NCBI RefSeq assembly: GCF_900961225.1
Contig: NZ_CAAHFN010000142.1
Coordinates: 118,516-182,515 of the forward strand
Length of the DNA stretch: 64,000 nucleotides
Direction of reading: 5' to 3'
Source of the DNA: Modicisalibacter radicis
Lineage (GTDB): Bacteria > Pseudomonadota > Gammaproteobacteria > Pseudomonadales > Halomonadaceae
The first letter of the stretch is position 1. Every line of letters starts with the position of its first letter. The notes under the pieces are model-generated. The model worked only from the letters and a program-made list of their open reading frames with translations. It was not told where the DNA came from and did not search any database. A program made the position numbers and the translations under genes. Shown here one piece after another: positions 16,929-25,097 of the stretch.

Positions 16929-18203
16929 TTATGCGGCCTCCTCGAGAAGCGGTTTGGCATCGCCGGCGCCGAACAGCAGCGCCTGGCGGCAGGCGCCGAG
17001 ATCGCGTCCGGCCAGCGATTGTTCGAAATACCAGGGGCCGAAGGCGGTATCGCCGTAGAGCACGGCGCCCTCGAGCCGGTCGTCGCGCAGCAGCAGGCGG
17101 CGATAGTCGCCGTGCTGCGGATCGTGATAGGTCAGCACCTCGTGCCCGGCGTCGGGCTCGATGGGCCCGAAGGCGTACAGCGACACGCCGCTGACCTTGA
17201 GCTTGGTGGCGCTCGGCGCCTCGACGTAGCCCGCACAGGGTTCGCCGCACAGCCGTGCGGCGAGCACCTCGACCTGGCGCCAGATCGGTTCGACCAGGCC
17301 GTAGGTGCGGCCCTCGAACTCGCAGCATTCGCCCAGCGCATGAATCGTCGGGTCGCTGCTGGTCAGCCAGGCGTCGACGACGATGCCGCGGGCACTGGCC
17401 AGCCCGGCCCTGGCGGCGAGCTCGGCATTGGGGGTGATGCCCGCGGCGACCACCACGCAGTCGGCGGGCAGCCGCCTGCCGTCGGCGAGGCACACCGCGC
17501 CGACGTGGCCCTGGCCGCTATCCTCGCAGCCGGCCAGTTGCGCGCCGGTGATCACCTCGATGCCGCGGCTTTCCAGCTCGGCCCGCAGCAGCTCGGCGGC
17601 GGTGGTGTCGATCTGACGGTTCATCAGCCGGGCGCTGCGCTGGAGCACGCTGACCCGCATGCCGCGCTTGCGCAGCCCTTCGGCGGCTTCCAGCCCCAGC
17701 AGGCCGCCGCCGACCACCACCGCCCGGTTGTTGTCGGGGGTGGCACCGTCGGCGATGCGGGTCAGCGCCGCGGCGTCGTCGAGATCGCGAAAGCCGTGCA
17801 CGCCGGCCTGGCGAATGCCCTGCAGGTCGGGCATCGCCGGGCGCGAACCGGTGGCCAGCACCAGCCGGTCGTAGGCCAGCTCGCGGCCGGCGTCGGTGGT
17901 CACCCGGCGCGCCTGGCGGTCGATGGTCAAGACCCGCTCGCCGAGCACCAGCTCGACGCCCTGTTCGGCGTACCAGTCGCGCTCGCGCAGGGTCAGCGCC
18001 GAACGCTCGGCATCGCCTGCCAGCCAGGGCGAGAGCAGGATACGGTTGTAGGCCGGCGTGCGTTCGTCGCCGATCACGGTGATTCGCCGGGGGCGATTGC
18101 CGCGCTTGAGCAGTGCCTCGAGCAGGCGATGCCCCGCCATGCCGTTGCCGACGATCAGCAGGCGCTCGGTCGTGGACGTGTCGTGGCCGTCATGCGGCGT
18201 CAT
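16929..18203 (-). CDS. NasB-like FAD-dependent electron-transfer subunit (NirB N-terminal paralogue)
   Basis: A 424-residue pyridine nucleotide-disulfide oxidoreductase. Motifs: LLIVGNGMAGHRLLEALLKRG (FAD), VVVGGGLLGLEAAEGLRKRG (NAD), and a C-terminal YGDTAFGPWYF stretch. It resembles only the first half of NirB and has no siroheme or Fe-S motifs. It probably passes NAD(P)H electrons to the NasA nitrate reductase, as NasB/NasC-type subunits do in other bacteria. The ATG at 18203 follows GGGAGG. It is the first gene of the leftward operon and sits behind an antitermination leader and a sigma-54-like promoter. Confidence 0.87.
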   Translation of the reverse strand: MTPHDGHDTSTTERLLIVGNGMAGHRLLEALLKRGNRPRRITVIGDERTPAYNRILLSPWLAGDAERSALTLRERDWYAEQGVELVLGERVLTIDRQARRVTTDAGRELAYDRLVLATGSRPAMPDLQGIRQAGVHGFRDLDDAAALTRIADGATPDNNRAVVVGGGLLGLEAAEGLRKRGMRVSVLQRSARLMNRQIDTTAAELLRAELESRGIEVITGAQLAGCEDSGQGHVGAVCLADGRRLPADCVVVAAGITPNAELAARAGLASARGIVVDAWLTSSDPTIHALGECCEFEGRTYGLVEPIWRQVEVLAARLCGEPCAGYVEAPSATKLKVSGVSLYAFGPIEPDAGHEVLTYHDPQHGDYRRLLLRDDRLEGAVLYGDTAFGPWYFEQSLAGRDLGACRQALLFGAGDAKPLLEEAA

Positions 18204-18232
18204 GGCCTTTCCTCCCAGCCAGGTGACCCGGC

Positions 18233-18371
18233 TAAAAACGCAAAAGGCGCCTGACGGCGGAAGACGCTGGGTCTTCGCTCCGTCAGGCGCCTTTGCCTGT
18301 CTGCGGTGTTGCTCGTGTTGTCGGATGGACGTCGCTGCCGGCGGGCCGACAGTCGGGATCGTCTTTGATCC
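18233..18371 (-). promoter_or_regulatory. ANTAR-type antitermination leader of nasB-like-nirBD
   Basis: Read on the minus strand. P1 (18356-18371) is a 5-bp stem GGATC/GATCC with hexaloop AAAGAC. P2 (18284-18299) is CAGGC/GCCTG with hexaloop AAAGGC. Both loops have A at position 1 and G at position 4, the signature recognised by ANTAR proteins. The 3' arm of P2 is shared with the 5' arm of an intrinsic terminator (18243-18294; 15-bp stem AAAGGCGCCTGACGG/CCGTCAGGCGCCTTT with an inner GAAGAC/GTCTTC extension), followed by TTTTGCGTTTTT. P2 and terminator exclude each other. NasT, encoded at 58774, is the expected binder. Confidence 0.85.
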
Positions 18372-18389
18372 GGGTCCTGGCCTGAATGA

Positions 18390-18405
18390 AGCGAAGGGCG
18401 TGCCA
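18390..18405 (-). promoter_or_regulatory. Sigma-54 (-24/-12) promoter for nasB-like-nirBD
   Basis: TGGCACGCCCTTCGCT matches the consensus TGGCACGNNNNTTGCW with one mismatch and the exact GG-N10-GC spacing. The predicted start (about 18379) falls just before the P1 hairpin, giving a leader of about 175 bases. Confidence 0.75.
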
Positions 18406-18617
18406 GGGGCGAAGTTATCCAAGCCGATTCAGCGTATTGGCCGAATTCTAGGCGCCGGCGACGGTTCCCCGAGGCTGGCCCGGCGAACATTGGTTGTGCA
18501 TCGGCGGGCGATTCTGCACCAGCGTTGCGCGCCGGCCGGTTCGTCCTTCGTCCTGCGTCGGTCGTGAATCGCGGCTGTCGTGGCTATCTGGCTGTTTGGC
18601 CATGAAAAAAGCCGGCC

Positions 18618-18633
18618 GGGTGTACTTCTTGCT
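18618..18633 (+). promoter_or_regulatory. Candidate sigma-54 promoter for nasA-cobA
   Basis: GGGTGTACTTCTTGCT keeps the GG at -24, a perfect TTGCT at -12 and the 10-base spacing, but diverges in the CACG part of the -24 element. A start near 18644 would place P1 of the nasA leader about 28 bases into the transcript. Weaker than the leftward site. Confidence 0.45.
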
Positions 18634-18671
18634 CAGTTTGGGCAACAGGCGTCGATGCGTTTCCGGCGGGG

Positions 18672-18777
18672 CGGCCAACGGCGGCCGGCCTTGCCACATC
18701 GGGGAAATGCGTTCAAGCGTCAATCAGTCAGCATCGGGCAAAGGGGCCCGATCCGCATCCGCGGATCGGGCCCCTTT
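18672..18777 (+). promoter_or_regulatory. ANTAR-type antitermination leader of nasA-cobA
   Basis: P1 (18672-18687) is CGGCC/GGCCG with hexaloop AACGGC. P2 (18735-18750) is CGGGC/GCCCG with hexaloop AAAGGG. Both loops show A1 and G4. The P2 loop and 3' arm overlap the left arm of a perfect 17-bp terminator stem at 18740-18777 (AAAGGGGCCCGATCCGC, loop ATCC, GCGGATCGGGCCCCTTT). Its U tract is short. The arrangement mirrors the leader of the divergent operon and predicts NasT-dependent read-through into nasA. Confidence 0.85.
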
Positions 18778-18794
18778 GCATTGCGGGAGGCAAA

Positions 18795-21539
18795 ATGACC
18801 AGAACCGCCACCACATGCCCCTACTGCGGGGTCGGCTGCGGGGTGATCGCCAGCGTCGCGGAGGGCACGCTCGGCGCCGTCGAGGGCGACCGCGACCATC
18901 CGGCCAACTTCGGCCGGCTGTGCGTCAAGGGCTCGGCGCTAGCCGAGACGCTCGGCGAGCACGGCCGGCTGACCCGGCCAAGGGTCGATGGCGTCGAGGT
19001 CGACTGGGACGACGCGCTCGACGCCGTCGCCGGGCGGCTCTCGGCGACCCAGGCCGAGCATGGCCGCGAGTCGGTCGCCGCCTATCTCTCGGGGCAACTG
19101 CTGACCGAGGACTACTACGCCGCCAACAAGCTGTTCAAGGGCTTTCTGGGTACGCCGCACCTGGACACCAACTCGCGGCTGTGCATGGCCTCGGCGGTGG
19201 CCGGCTACAAGCGCGCGTTCGGCGCTGACGCCGTGCCCTGCAACTACGAGGACCTGGAAGAGGCCGAACTGGTGGTGCTGGTGGGCTCCAACCTGGCCTG
19301 GAACCACCCGGTGCTGTTCCAGCGCCTGCGCACCGCCAAGCAGCGCAACCCGCTGTTGCGCGTGGTGGTCATCGACCCGCGGGTCACCGATACCTGCGAA
19401 GCCGCCGATCTGTACCTGGGCGTCAGGCCGGGCAGCGATGCGCGCTTGTTCAACGGTCTGCTGGCGTGGATGGACGCCAACCATCGTCTCGACCGGCGTT
19501 ATCTCGAGCGCCACGCCCAGGGCCTCGAGGAGGCACTCGCCGCGGCCCGCGAGGACGACTGCTCGATCGAGGCGATCGCCGCCGACTGCGACGTCGATGC
19601 CGAGCGCCTGGAAACCTTCTTCTACTGGTTCGCCAGCCAGTTGCACGTGGTGACGCTGTATTCGCAGGGCGTCAACCAGTCGAGCAGCGGCACCGACAAG
19701 TGCAATGCGATCATCAACTGCCATCTGGCCGGCGGCAAGATCGGCCTGCCCGGCGCCGGACCGTTCTCGATCACCGGTCAGCCCAACGCCATGGGCGGGC
19801 GCGAGGTGGGCGGGCTGGCCAACCAGCTTGCCGCGCACATGGATTACCACACCCCCGGCGCCATCGATCGTGTGACGCGCTTCTGGACGACCGCGTCGTT
19901 GACCCCGAGCCTGCCCGCGGGCCCGGGCCACAAGGCGGTGGAGCTGTTCGATGCCATCGAGCGCGGCGAGATCCGCGCGCTGTGGGTGATGGCCACCAAC
20001 CCCGGCGTCAGCCTGCCCGACGCCAACCGCGTGCGGCGCATCCTCGCGGCCTGCCCGCTGGTGATCGTCTCCGACTGCATGGCCAATGCCGACATCCTGC
20101 AATACGCCGACATCGTGCTGCCGGCCTCGAGCTGGGCCGAGAAGGATGGCACGGTGACCAATTCCGAACGGCGCATCTCGCGCCAGCGCGGCCTGCTGCC
20201 GCCGCCGGGCGAGGCCCGCCACGACTGGTGGATCATCTGCCAGGTGGCGAGTCGCCTGGGCTTCGGCGAGGCGTTCGACTATGCGCATCCCGGCGAGGTC
20301 TTCGTCGAGCATGCGCGGCTCTCCGGCTTCGAGAACCCGCTCGACAAGCAGGCCGAGGGCGCACGCCTGTTCGATATTTCCGGTCTTGCCGGACTCGACC
20401 GCGCCGGTTACGACGCCCTGGCGCCGATCCAGTGGCCGGTCAACGCCGCGGCGCCCGAGGGCACCGCGCGGCTGTTCACCGACGGTCGCTTCGCCACCCC
20501 GGATGGCCTGGCCAGGCTGATTGCCGTGCGCCCGCGTGGCCCGGAGCAGGCGCTGAGCGCGGCCCGCCCGCTGCGGCTGAACAGCGGCCGGGTGCGCGAT
20601 CAGTGGCACACCATGACCCGTACCGCGCGCGCACCAAGGCTGATGAACCACCGTAGTGAGCCGTTCATCGAGGTGCATCCCGACGATGCCGCGCAACACG
20701 GACTCGCCGACCAGCAACTGGCGCGGCTCGAGGGCGCCGGCGGCGACTACTTCGGCCGGGTGCGGATCGCCCATGCGCAGCGGCGTGGCGAGGTGTTCGT
20801 GCCCATGCACTGGAACGACAGCTTCAGCGGCCGTGCGCGCATGGGCGGGCTGTTTGCCGGGCATACCGACCCGGTTTCCGGTCAGCCGGAATCCAAGCAC
20901 GGCGCGGTCGGTCTGACGCCGCTGGCCCCCGGCTGGGAGGCCACGCTGATTCTCGCCGCCGACAGCGATTGCGAGCCCGTCTGGCGTGACGAGAGTATCT
21001 ACTGGGCCTATATCCCGCTGGCCAACAGCCGGCGCTGGCAACTCGCCGGCGGGGAGGAGACTGAGGCACCCAGAGACTGGCTGGCGTGGGCCAAGGCCAA
21101 CCTGCCTGGCGAGCCGGCGCTGTGGGCCGAGGACGTGGGCAGCGGCCGGCTGCGTGCCGCCGGCTTTGACAGCGGCCGGCTGCGCTGGTGGCTGATGGTC
21201 GGTTCGCCCGCCGAGCTGCCGGCGCTCAACTGGCTCGACGAGCGCTTCGCCGAGGCGGCGCTGGACACGCCGCTGTCCGGCGATCTGCGCCGCCGCCTGC
21301 TGGCCGGCTGCGATACCGGCGAGGCCGACGCCGGGCCGACCGTGTGCAGCTGCCATCAGGTCGGCAGGAAGGCGATCGTCGCGGCGATCCGTGGCGGCGA
21401 CGACGATGTCGAGGCGCTGGGCGCGCGGCTGGCCTGTGGTACCCAGTGCGGCTCGTGCATTCCCGAATTGAAATCCCTGATCGAAGAGGAGGCCGCCCAT
21501 GCCGGCACCGAGCAAGCGCTTGCACACGAAGCGGTTTGA
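18795..21539 (+). CDS. nasA: Assimilatory nitrate reductase catalytic subunit
   Basis: A 914-residue cytosolic bis-MGD molybdoenzyme reducing nitrate to nitrite. The N-terminal [4Fe-4S] ligands are C8, C11, C15 and C43 (CPYCGVGCG ... GRLCVKG). Molybdopterin motifs include YLSGQLLTEDYYAANKL and GTDKCNAIINCHLAGGKIG. The molydopterin-binding C-terminal domain (LNSGRVRDQWHTMTRT) is followed by a BFD-like [2Fe-2S] domain (CSCHQVGRKAI ... CGTQCGSC, about 855-895), typical of one NasA subgroup. A GGGAGG precedes the ATG. It overlaps cobA by 41 bases. Confidence 0.95.
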   Translation: MTRTATTCPYCGVGCGVIASVAEGTLGAVEGDRDHPANFGRLCVKGSALAETLGEHGRLTRPRVDGVEVDWDDALDAVAGRLSATQAEHGRESVAAYLSGQLLTEDYYAANKLFKGFLGTPHLDTNSRLCMASAVAGYKRAFGADAVPCNYEDLEEAELVVLVGSNLAWNHPVLFQRLRTAKQRNPLLRVVVIDPRVTDTCEAADLYLGVRPGSDARLFNGLLAWMDANHRLDRRYLERHAQGLEEALAAAREDDCSIEAIAADCDVDAERLETFFYWFASQLHVVTLYSQGVNQSSSGTDKCNAIINCHLAGGKIGLPGAGPFSITGQPNAMGGREVGGLANQLAAHMDYHTPGAIDRVTRFWTTASLTPSLPAGPGHKAVELFDAIERGEIRALWVMATNPGVSLPDANRVRRILAACPLVIVSDCMANADILQYADIVLPASSWAEKDGTVTNSERRISRQRGLLPPPGEARHDWWIICQVASRLGFGEAFDYAHPGEVFVEHARLSGFENPLDKQAEGARLFDISGLAGLDRAGYDALAPIQWPVNAAAPEGTARLFTDGRFATPDGLARLIAVRPRGPEQALSAARPLRLNSGRVRDQWHTMTRTARAPRLMNHRSEPFIEVHPDDAAQHGLADQQLARLEGAGGDYFGRVRIAHAQRRGEVFVPMHWNDSFSGRARMGGLFAGHTDPVSGQPESKHGAVGLTPLAPGWEATLILAADSDCEPVWRDESIYWAYIPLANSRRWQLAGGEETEAPRDWLAWAKANLPGEPALWAEDVGSGRLRAAGFDSGRLRWWLMVGSPAELPALNWLDERFAEAALDTPLSGDLRRRLLAGCDTGEADAGPTVCSCHQVGRKAIVAAIRGGDDDVEALGARLACGTQCGSCIPELKSLIEEEAAHAGTEQALAHEAV

Positions 21540-22446
21540 TCAGGCGGGTCTATTGGCACGCCTCAATGCCGGGGCGAATCGCGCCTGGACGGCGCTGGCT
21601 GGATGGGTCCCGGGCGGGCGCGATGTGCCCGAGCCGGGGGCGGGCGACGGCCGGCCGGGGCGCGTCTATCTGGTCGGCGCCGGGCCCGGCGACGCCGATC
21701 TGCTCACCCTGCGTGCCGCACGGCTGCTGAGTCAGGCCGATGCCATCGTCTACGACCGGCTGGTGGGCGACGACATCCTGGCGATGATTCCCGCCGGCCG
21801 CGAGCGCTATTACGTCGGCAAGGCGCGCGGCCATCACAGCGTGGCGCAGGCCGAGATCGGCGCGCTGCTGGTCAAGCTGGCCGGCGAGGGCAAGTCGGTG
21901 GTGCGCCTTAAGGGTGGCGACCCCGGCGTGTTCGGCCGCATGGGCGAGGAACTCGCCGCGCTGGCCGAGGGCGCGATACCCGCCGAGATCGTTCCCGGTA
22001 TCACCGCCGCGTCCGGCGCCGCCGCGGCGATGGGCATGGCGCTCACCGATCGCGCCCACGCCCAGCAGCTGCGCTTCGTCACCGCCCAGCTGTGTCGCGA
22101 GGGCGGCGAGCCGGACTGGGCCTCGCTGGCCCGCACCGACGAGACGCTGGTGTTCTACATGGGCCTGTCGAAGGTTGCAGCGATCTGCAGCGGCCTGCGC
22201 GACGCCGGGCTGCCCGACGACTGGCCGATGCTGCTGGTCGCCAATGCCAGCCTGGCCGAGCAGCGGTCGCTGATCGGCACCCTCGCCGACATGCCGCAAA
22301 AGCTCGCCGAAAATCCGCTGCCTTCGCCGTGCCTGATCATGGTCGGCAGCGTGGTGCGCATGGCCGAAGCGGCGCAGCGGCAAGCGCGCGCGGTCGGGGT
22401 TGAGGGGGGCTTGCGGCAGGCAAGACCCAGCGAGGACCAACAGTAG
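21499..22446 (+). CDS. cobA: Uroporphyrinogen-III C-methyltransferase
   Basis: A 315-residue SUMT that methylates uroporphyrinogen III at C2 and C7 to precorrin-2, the precursor of the siroheme needed by NirB. Signature motifs: VYLVGAGPGDADLLTLRA (about 55), VYDRLV, VRLKGGDPGVFGR and EIVPGITAASGAAA. An extra N-terminal stretch of about 50 residues with no clear match precedes the enzyme. It lacks the CysG dehydrogenase/chelatase half, which must be supplied elsewhere. GAGGAGG stands properly before the ATG within the end of nasA, so translation is probably coupled. Confidence 0.94.
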   Translation: MPAPSKRLHTKRFDQAGLLARLNAGANRAWTALAGWVPGGRDVPEPGAGDGRPGRVYLVGAGPGDADLLTLRAARLLSQADAIVYDRLVGDDILAMIPAGRERYYVGKARGHHSVAQAEIGALLVKLAGEGKSVVRLKGGDPGVFGRMGEELAALAEGAIPAEIVPGITAASGAAAAMGMALTDRAHAQQLRFVTAQLCREGGEPDWASLARTDETLVFYMGLSKVAAICSGLRDAGLPDDWPMLLVANASLAEQRSLIGTLADMPQKLAENPLPSPCLIMVGSVVRMAEAAQRQARAVGVEGGLRQARPSEDQQ

Positions 22447-22689
22447 GGGGGTCAACTTCGACAACCGACAGCGGCTTTACTACGGTTTCATGGAGGCAAT
22501 GGATTGGCTCTGGAACCGGCATCGCGCAATACGAACATCGTTAATGTGGCTGACGATGCCCCGGTGACCTGTCTGTCACGCTGCAAGCGCCTGCAGGCTC
22601 GATCGATGCGGGTGGGCCCGGGAGCCGATTTCTCGTTTTACCTGTCTTGTGGGCCGCGCAGCGTGTGGAATGTGCACCGGGTCCCGCCG

Positions 22690-23133
22690 ACCCGCGCAAG
22701 CACGAGATGGCCGAGCGCCGACATCTACCTGAAACCCAGGGCCAGCACCGACCTGATCCTCGCCTCGGCGCTGTCGCGCTAAAAGCACACCCATGGCTCG
22801 GATACCAGCACGGCGTTGTCCAACCTGCTGGTGGTCACCGGCAACTATGGCAAGCCGGACACCGGCGGCTACCCGATGCGTGGCCACAACAACGTCCAGG
22901 GCGCCAGCGACTTCGGCTGCCTGCGCAACATGTACCCGGGCTACGAGAAGGTTTCGGATGACTCCGCCCGGGAGCGCTGAGCCAAGGGCTGGGGCTACAC
23001 CCATCCTGTGCAGATCATGGAGGAGTGCGCCAGCATCTCGCCGATGTTCGCCGGGGTGACCTACGAACGGCTCGCAGGCTGGAAGTCGCTGCAGTGGCCG
23101 GTCAATGCCGACGGCAGCGATTCGCCGTCGTGA
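22690..23133 (+). pseudogene. Remnant of a formate dehydrogenase alpha-subunit gene (FdhF/FdhA type)
   Basis: One frame carries recognisable pieces of a molybdopterin formate dehydrogenase: ADIYLKPRASTDL, then (after a stop at 22780) HGSDTSTALSNLLVVTGNYG and PMRGHNNVQGASDFGC, then (after a stop at 22978) MEECASISPMFAGVTYERL and LQWPVNADG. In intact enzymes these segments are far apart, so there are deletions as well as two in-frame stops. The TGA at 22978 is not at the selenocysteine position. The sequence from 22447 to 22690 shows nothing recognisable. Confidence 0.75.
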
Positions 23134-23252
23134 GCCGGCGCGGCAGCGGACCCTGCCCAGCCGTGGGGGATGTCCCCGGCTGGGCATCGTGCCCTGTGCC
23201 GGGTACACTCCGCGGCTTCCGCGTTTTGACGCTTCTTCATAAAGGTCCGTTC

Positions 23253-23594
23253 ATGAGTCAGTTACCCCCTTGCCCGGCATGTGCTTCCGAATACACTTAC
23301 GAGGACATGAGCCTGTTCGTCTGCCCCGAGTGCGCGCACGAATGGCCGAAGGCCGCACCCGTCGAAGGCGCCGGCGACGAGCGGATCATCACCGATGCCA
23401 ATGGCAACCCGTTGCAGGATGGCGATACCGTCAGCGTCATCAAGGATTTGAGGGTCAAGGGCGCCTCGGCGGTGGTGAAAGTGGGCACCAGGGTGAAGAA
23501 CATCCGGCTGGTCGACGGCGATCACGACATCGACTGCAAGATCGAGGGGATAGGCGCCATGAAGCTGAAATCCGAGTTCGTCAAGAAGGCATGA
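23253..23594 (+). CDS. PhnA/YjdM family zinc-ribbon protein
   Basis: A 113-residue protein of the PhnA (YjdM) family. An N-terminal zinc ribbon (CPAC at about 7-10 and CPEC near 24) is followed by the conserved PhnA domain (DANGNPLQDGDTVSVIKDLRVKGASAVVKVGTRVKNIRLVDGDHDIDC, in part). Despite the historical name it is not part of C-P lyase and its function is unsettled. The start at 23253 follows AAAGG and matches family length; the longer frame upstream is not conserved. Probably monocistronic. Confidence 0.88.
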   Translation: MSQLPPCPACASEYTYEDMSLFVCPECAHEWPKAAPVEGAGDERIITDANGNPLQDGDTVSVIKDLRVKGASAVVKVGTRVKNIRLVDGDHDIDCKIEGIGAMKLKSEFVKKA

Positions 23595-23741
23595 CGCCGC
23601 TCGGGGCGCGCCAGCTGGCGTTTGGCCAGGCATGCGGAGATGCACCATAATCAACGCCTGAAGCGGCAAACCGTTCCTACAAGATGAGCAGAGACACTGT
23701 GGCCATGGGCTTCATTCCTGCCCCAGGCAAGGAGCACGAGC

Positions 23742-24485
23742 ATGACCGCAGGTCCTCATTCCCCCAACGCCCTGATGATCCGCAAGCTGGATAGCATCTT
23801 CTCCCTTTCCGACGAGGAGAGACAGGCGTTGCGGGACCTGCCGGTGCAGGTCAAGACCGCCACGACCGACCGGGACATCGTCAGCATTGGTGACAGGCCG
23901 TCCCAGAGCTGCCTGATACTGGAGGGCTTCACCTGTGTCTACAAGCTGACCTACGAAGGCAAGCGCCAGATCATGGCCCTGCATGTTCCCGGCGACATAC
24001 CGGACATGCAAAGCCTCCATCTGAAGGTCATGGATTTCAGCATCTCTCCGATCAGCCCCTGCACGGTCGGGCTCATCCAGCACGAGCACTTGCGCGACGT
24101 GTGCGAGCGCTATCCCCGCATCACCGCTGCCTTCTGGCGCGAGACGCTGGTGGATGCCTCGATCTACCGGGAGTGGCTGCTCAACATCGGACGCCGCGAG
24201 GCCTACTCCAGAATGGCCCATCTCCTCTGCGAGTTTCTGATGCGGCTGAACGCGGTGGGGCTGGCCGAGGGCGACACCTTCGACCTGCCGGTCACCCAGG
24301 CGGTACTGGCGGACGCGACGGGCATCAGTTCGGTCCACATGAACCGGGTCATCCAGGCGCTGCGTGCCGACGGCCTGATTCAGACCCTGAAAACGCAGGT
24401 GACCGTCCCGGACCGGGAGAAACTGCAGGAAGCGGGCGAGTTCGATCCTCTCTATCTGCACCTGAAGGAGAGCGGGGCCGCATAG
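23742..24485 (+). CDS. Crp/Fnr family transcriptional regulator
   Basis: A 247-residue regulator with an N-terminal cyclic-nucleotide-binding-type beta-roll (about 20-130) and a C-terminal Crp winged helix (TQAVLADATGISSVHMNRVIQALRADGLIQ, in part, near residues 185-215). There is no N-terminal cysteine cluster, so it is not an oxygen-sensing Fnr. The cAMP-contact motif is not clearly conserved, so the ligand is unknown. A GGAG lies about 8 bases before the ATG. No operon partner is evident. Confidence 0.88.
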   Translation: MTAGPHSPNALMIRKLDSIFSLSDEERQALRDLPVQVKTATTDRDIVSIGDRPSQSCLILEGFTCVYKLTYEGKRQIMALHVPGDIPDMQSLHLKVMDFSISPISPCTVGLIQHEHLRDVCERYPRITAAFWRETLVDASIYREWLLNIGRREAYSRMAHLLCEFLMRLNAVGLAEGDTFDLPVTQAVLADATGISSVHMNRVIQALRADGLIQTLKTQVTVPDREKLQEAGEFDPLYLHLKESGAA

Positions 24486-24639
24486 GCTTGTCGTCATGCT
24501 GGCTATTGGCTAGTGATCTGAGTAGGTGCGATGTCTTTGGGCGCCGAGTGTGTCTTGGCGATGTAATGTGTCGCTCGATTATCGAAGCGAAGTAATTGTT
24601 CACTCTGGTTAGTGGGCTTGATCAACGGGGCGTTGAGTC

Positions 24640-24975
24640 GGCGCTTCACCAGTTGCTCTTCGCCGGCATAGCCGCCGCCGATCGCCACATCGACCTTGTG
24701 CCGGCTGTCCAGCCGTGGGCGCGGTTCGCGCGGCGCAAGGTCGAGGCCCAGAAGTTTCCAGGATTGGCATGCATGGTTGGCTCGTTCATTATCAGCTCAG
24801 TGCAGCGCAGGTGCCGGACATTGGCAAAGGCATCGAACTCCCCGAGGCTGCCGGCGGCCACGTTGGCAATGAGCTCTCTGGCGAGGTGGCGATGCCGTGG
24901 CTGGAGTAGTCTTGGGTATGGTAGACGTTGTCAGAGAAGGTGGTTGTCGAGAAGCCGACCCAACAAGGCTGCTGA
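24640..24975 (-). pseudogene. Decayed remnants of FAD-dependent (DAO/PuuB-OrdL-like) oxidoreductase genes
   Basis: On the minus strand, frame-shifted fragments first resemble the C-terminal end of a DAO-family oxidase (VYHTQDYSSHGIA, then LARELIANVAAGSLGEFDAF). Fragments resembling the N-terminus of such an enzyme follow (NFWAST, then PRPRLDSRHKVDVAIGGGYA, whose GGGYA would be the FAD loop). The C-terminal piece precedes the N-terminal piece, as in two adjacent decayed genes. No intact frame exists. The rest of the 24486-25097 gap shows no other feature. Assignment is by motif resemblance only. Confidence 0.45.
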
Positions 24976-25097
24976 TCACCGGGCTGCGCGACATTACACT
25001 GTAATCTGCATCGGTATTGCCCGCTCGATGATTCTGGTCAGTTCGGGAAATGGCTGGTCAGGTGCTTTGTGTTTGGACAGGAATGGGGGAGCAACTA

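Noticed and set aside
14437..17493. A 1018-codon frame extending nirB upstream
   Set aside because: Codons before 16926 overlap the FAD-subunit gene out of frame and have no family resemblance. NirB begins with its flavin loop at 16926.
18939..21527. Long antisense frames, for example 862 codons opposite nasA, 695 codons opposite the TonB receptor and 847 codons opposite the TRAP genes
   Set aside because: They are by-products of GC-rich codon bias. Their translations are Arg/Gly/His/Ala-rich without domains, while the opposite strand encodes clear families.
22978..22980. In-frame TGA as a selenocysteine codon of formate dehydrogenase
   Set aside because: It does not fall at the catalytic U/C position, the flanking gene parts are deleted, and a second stop (TAA at 22780) is present. 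Decay explains it better.
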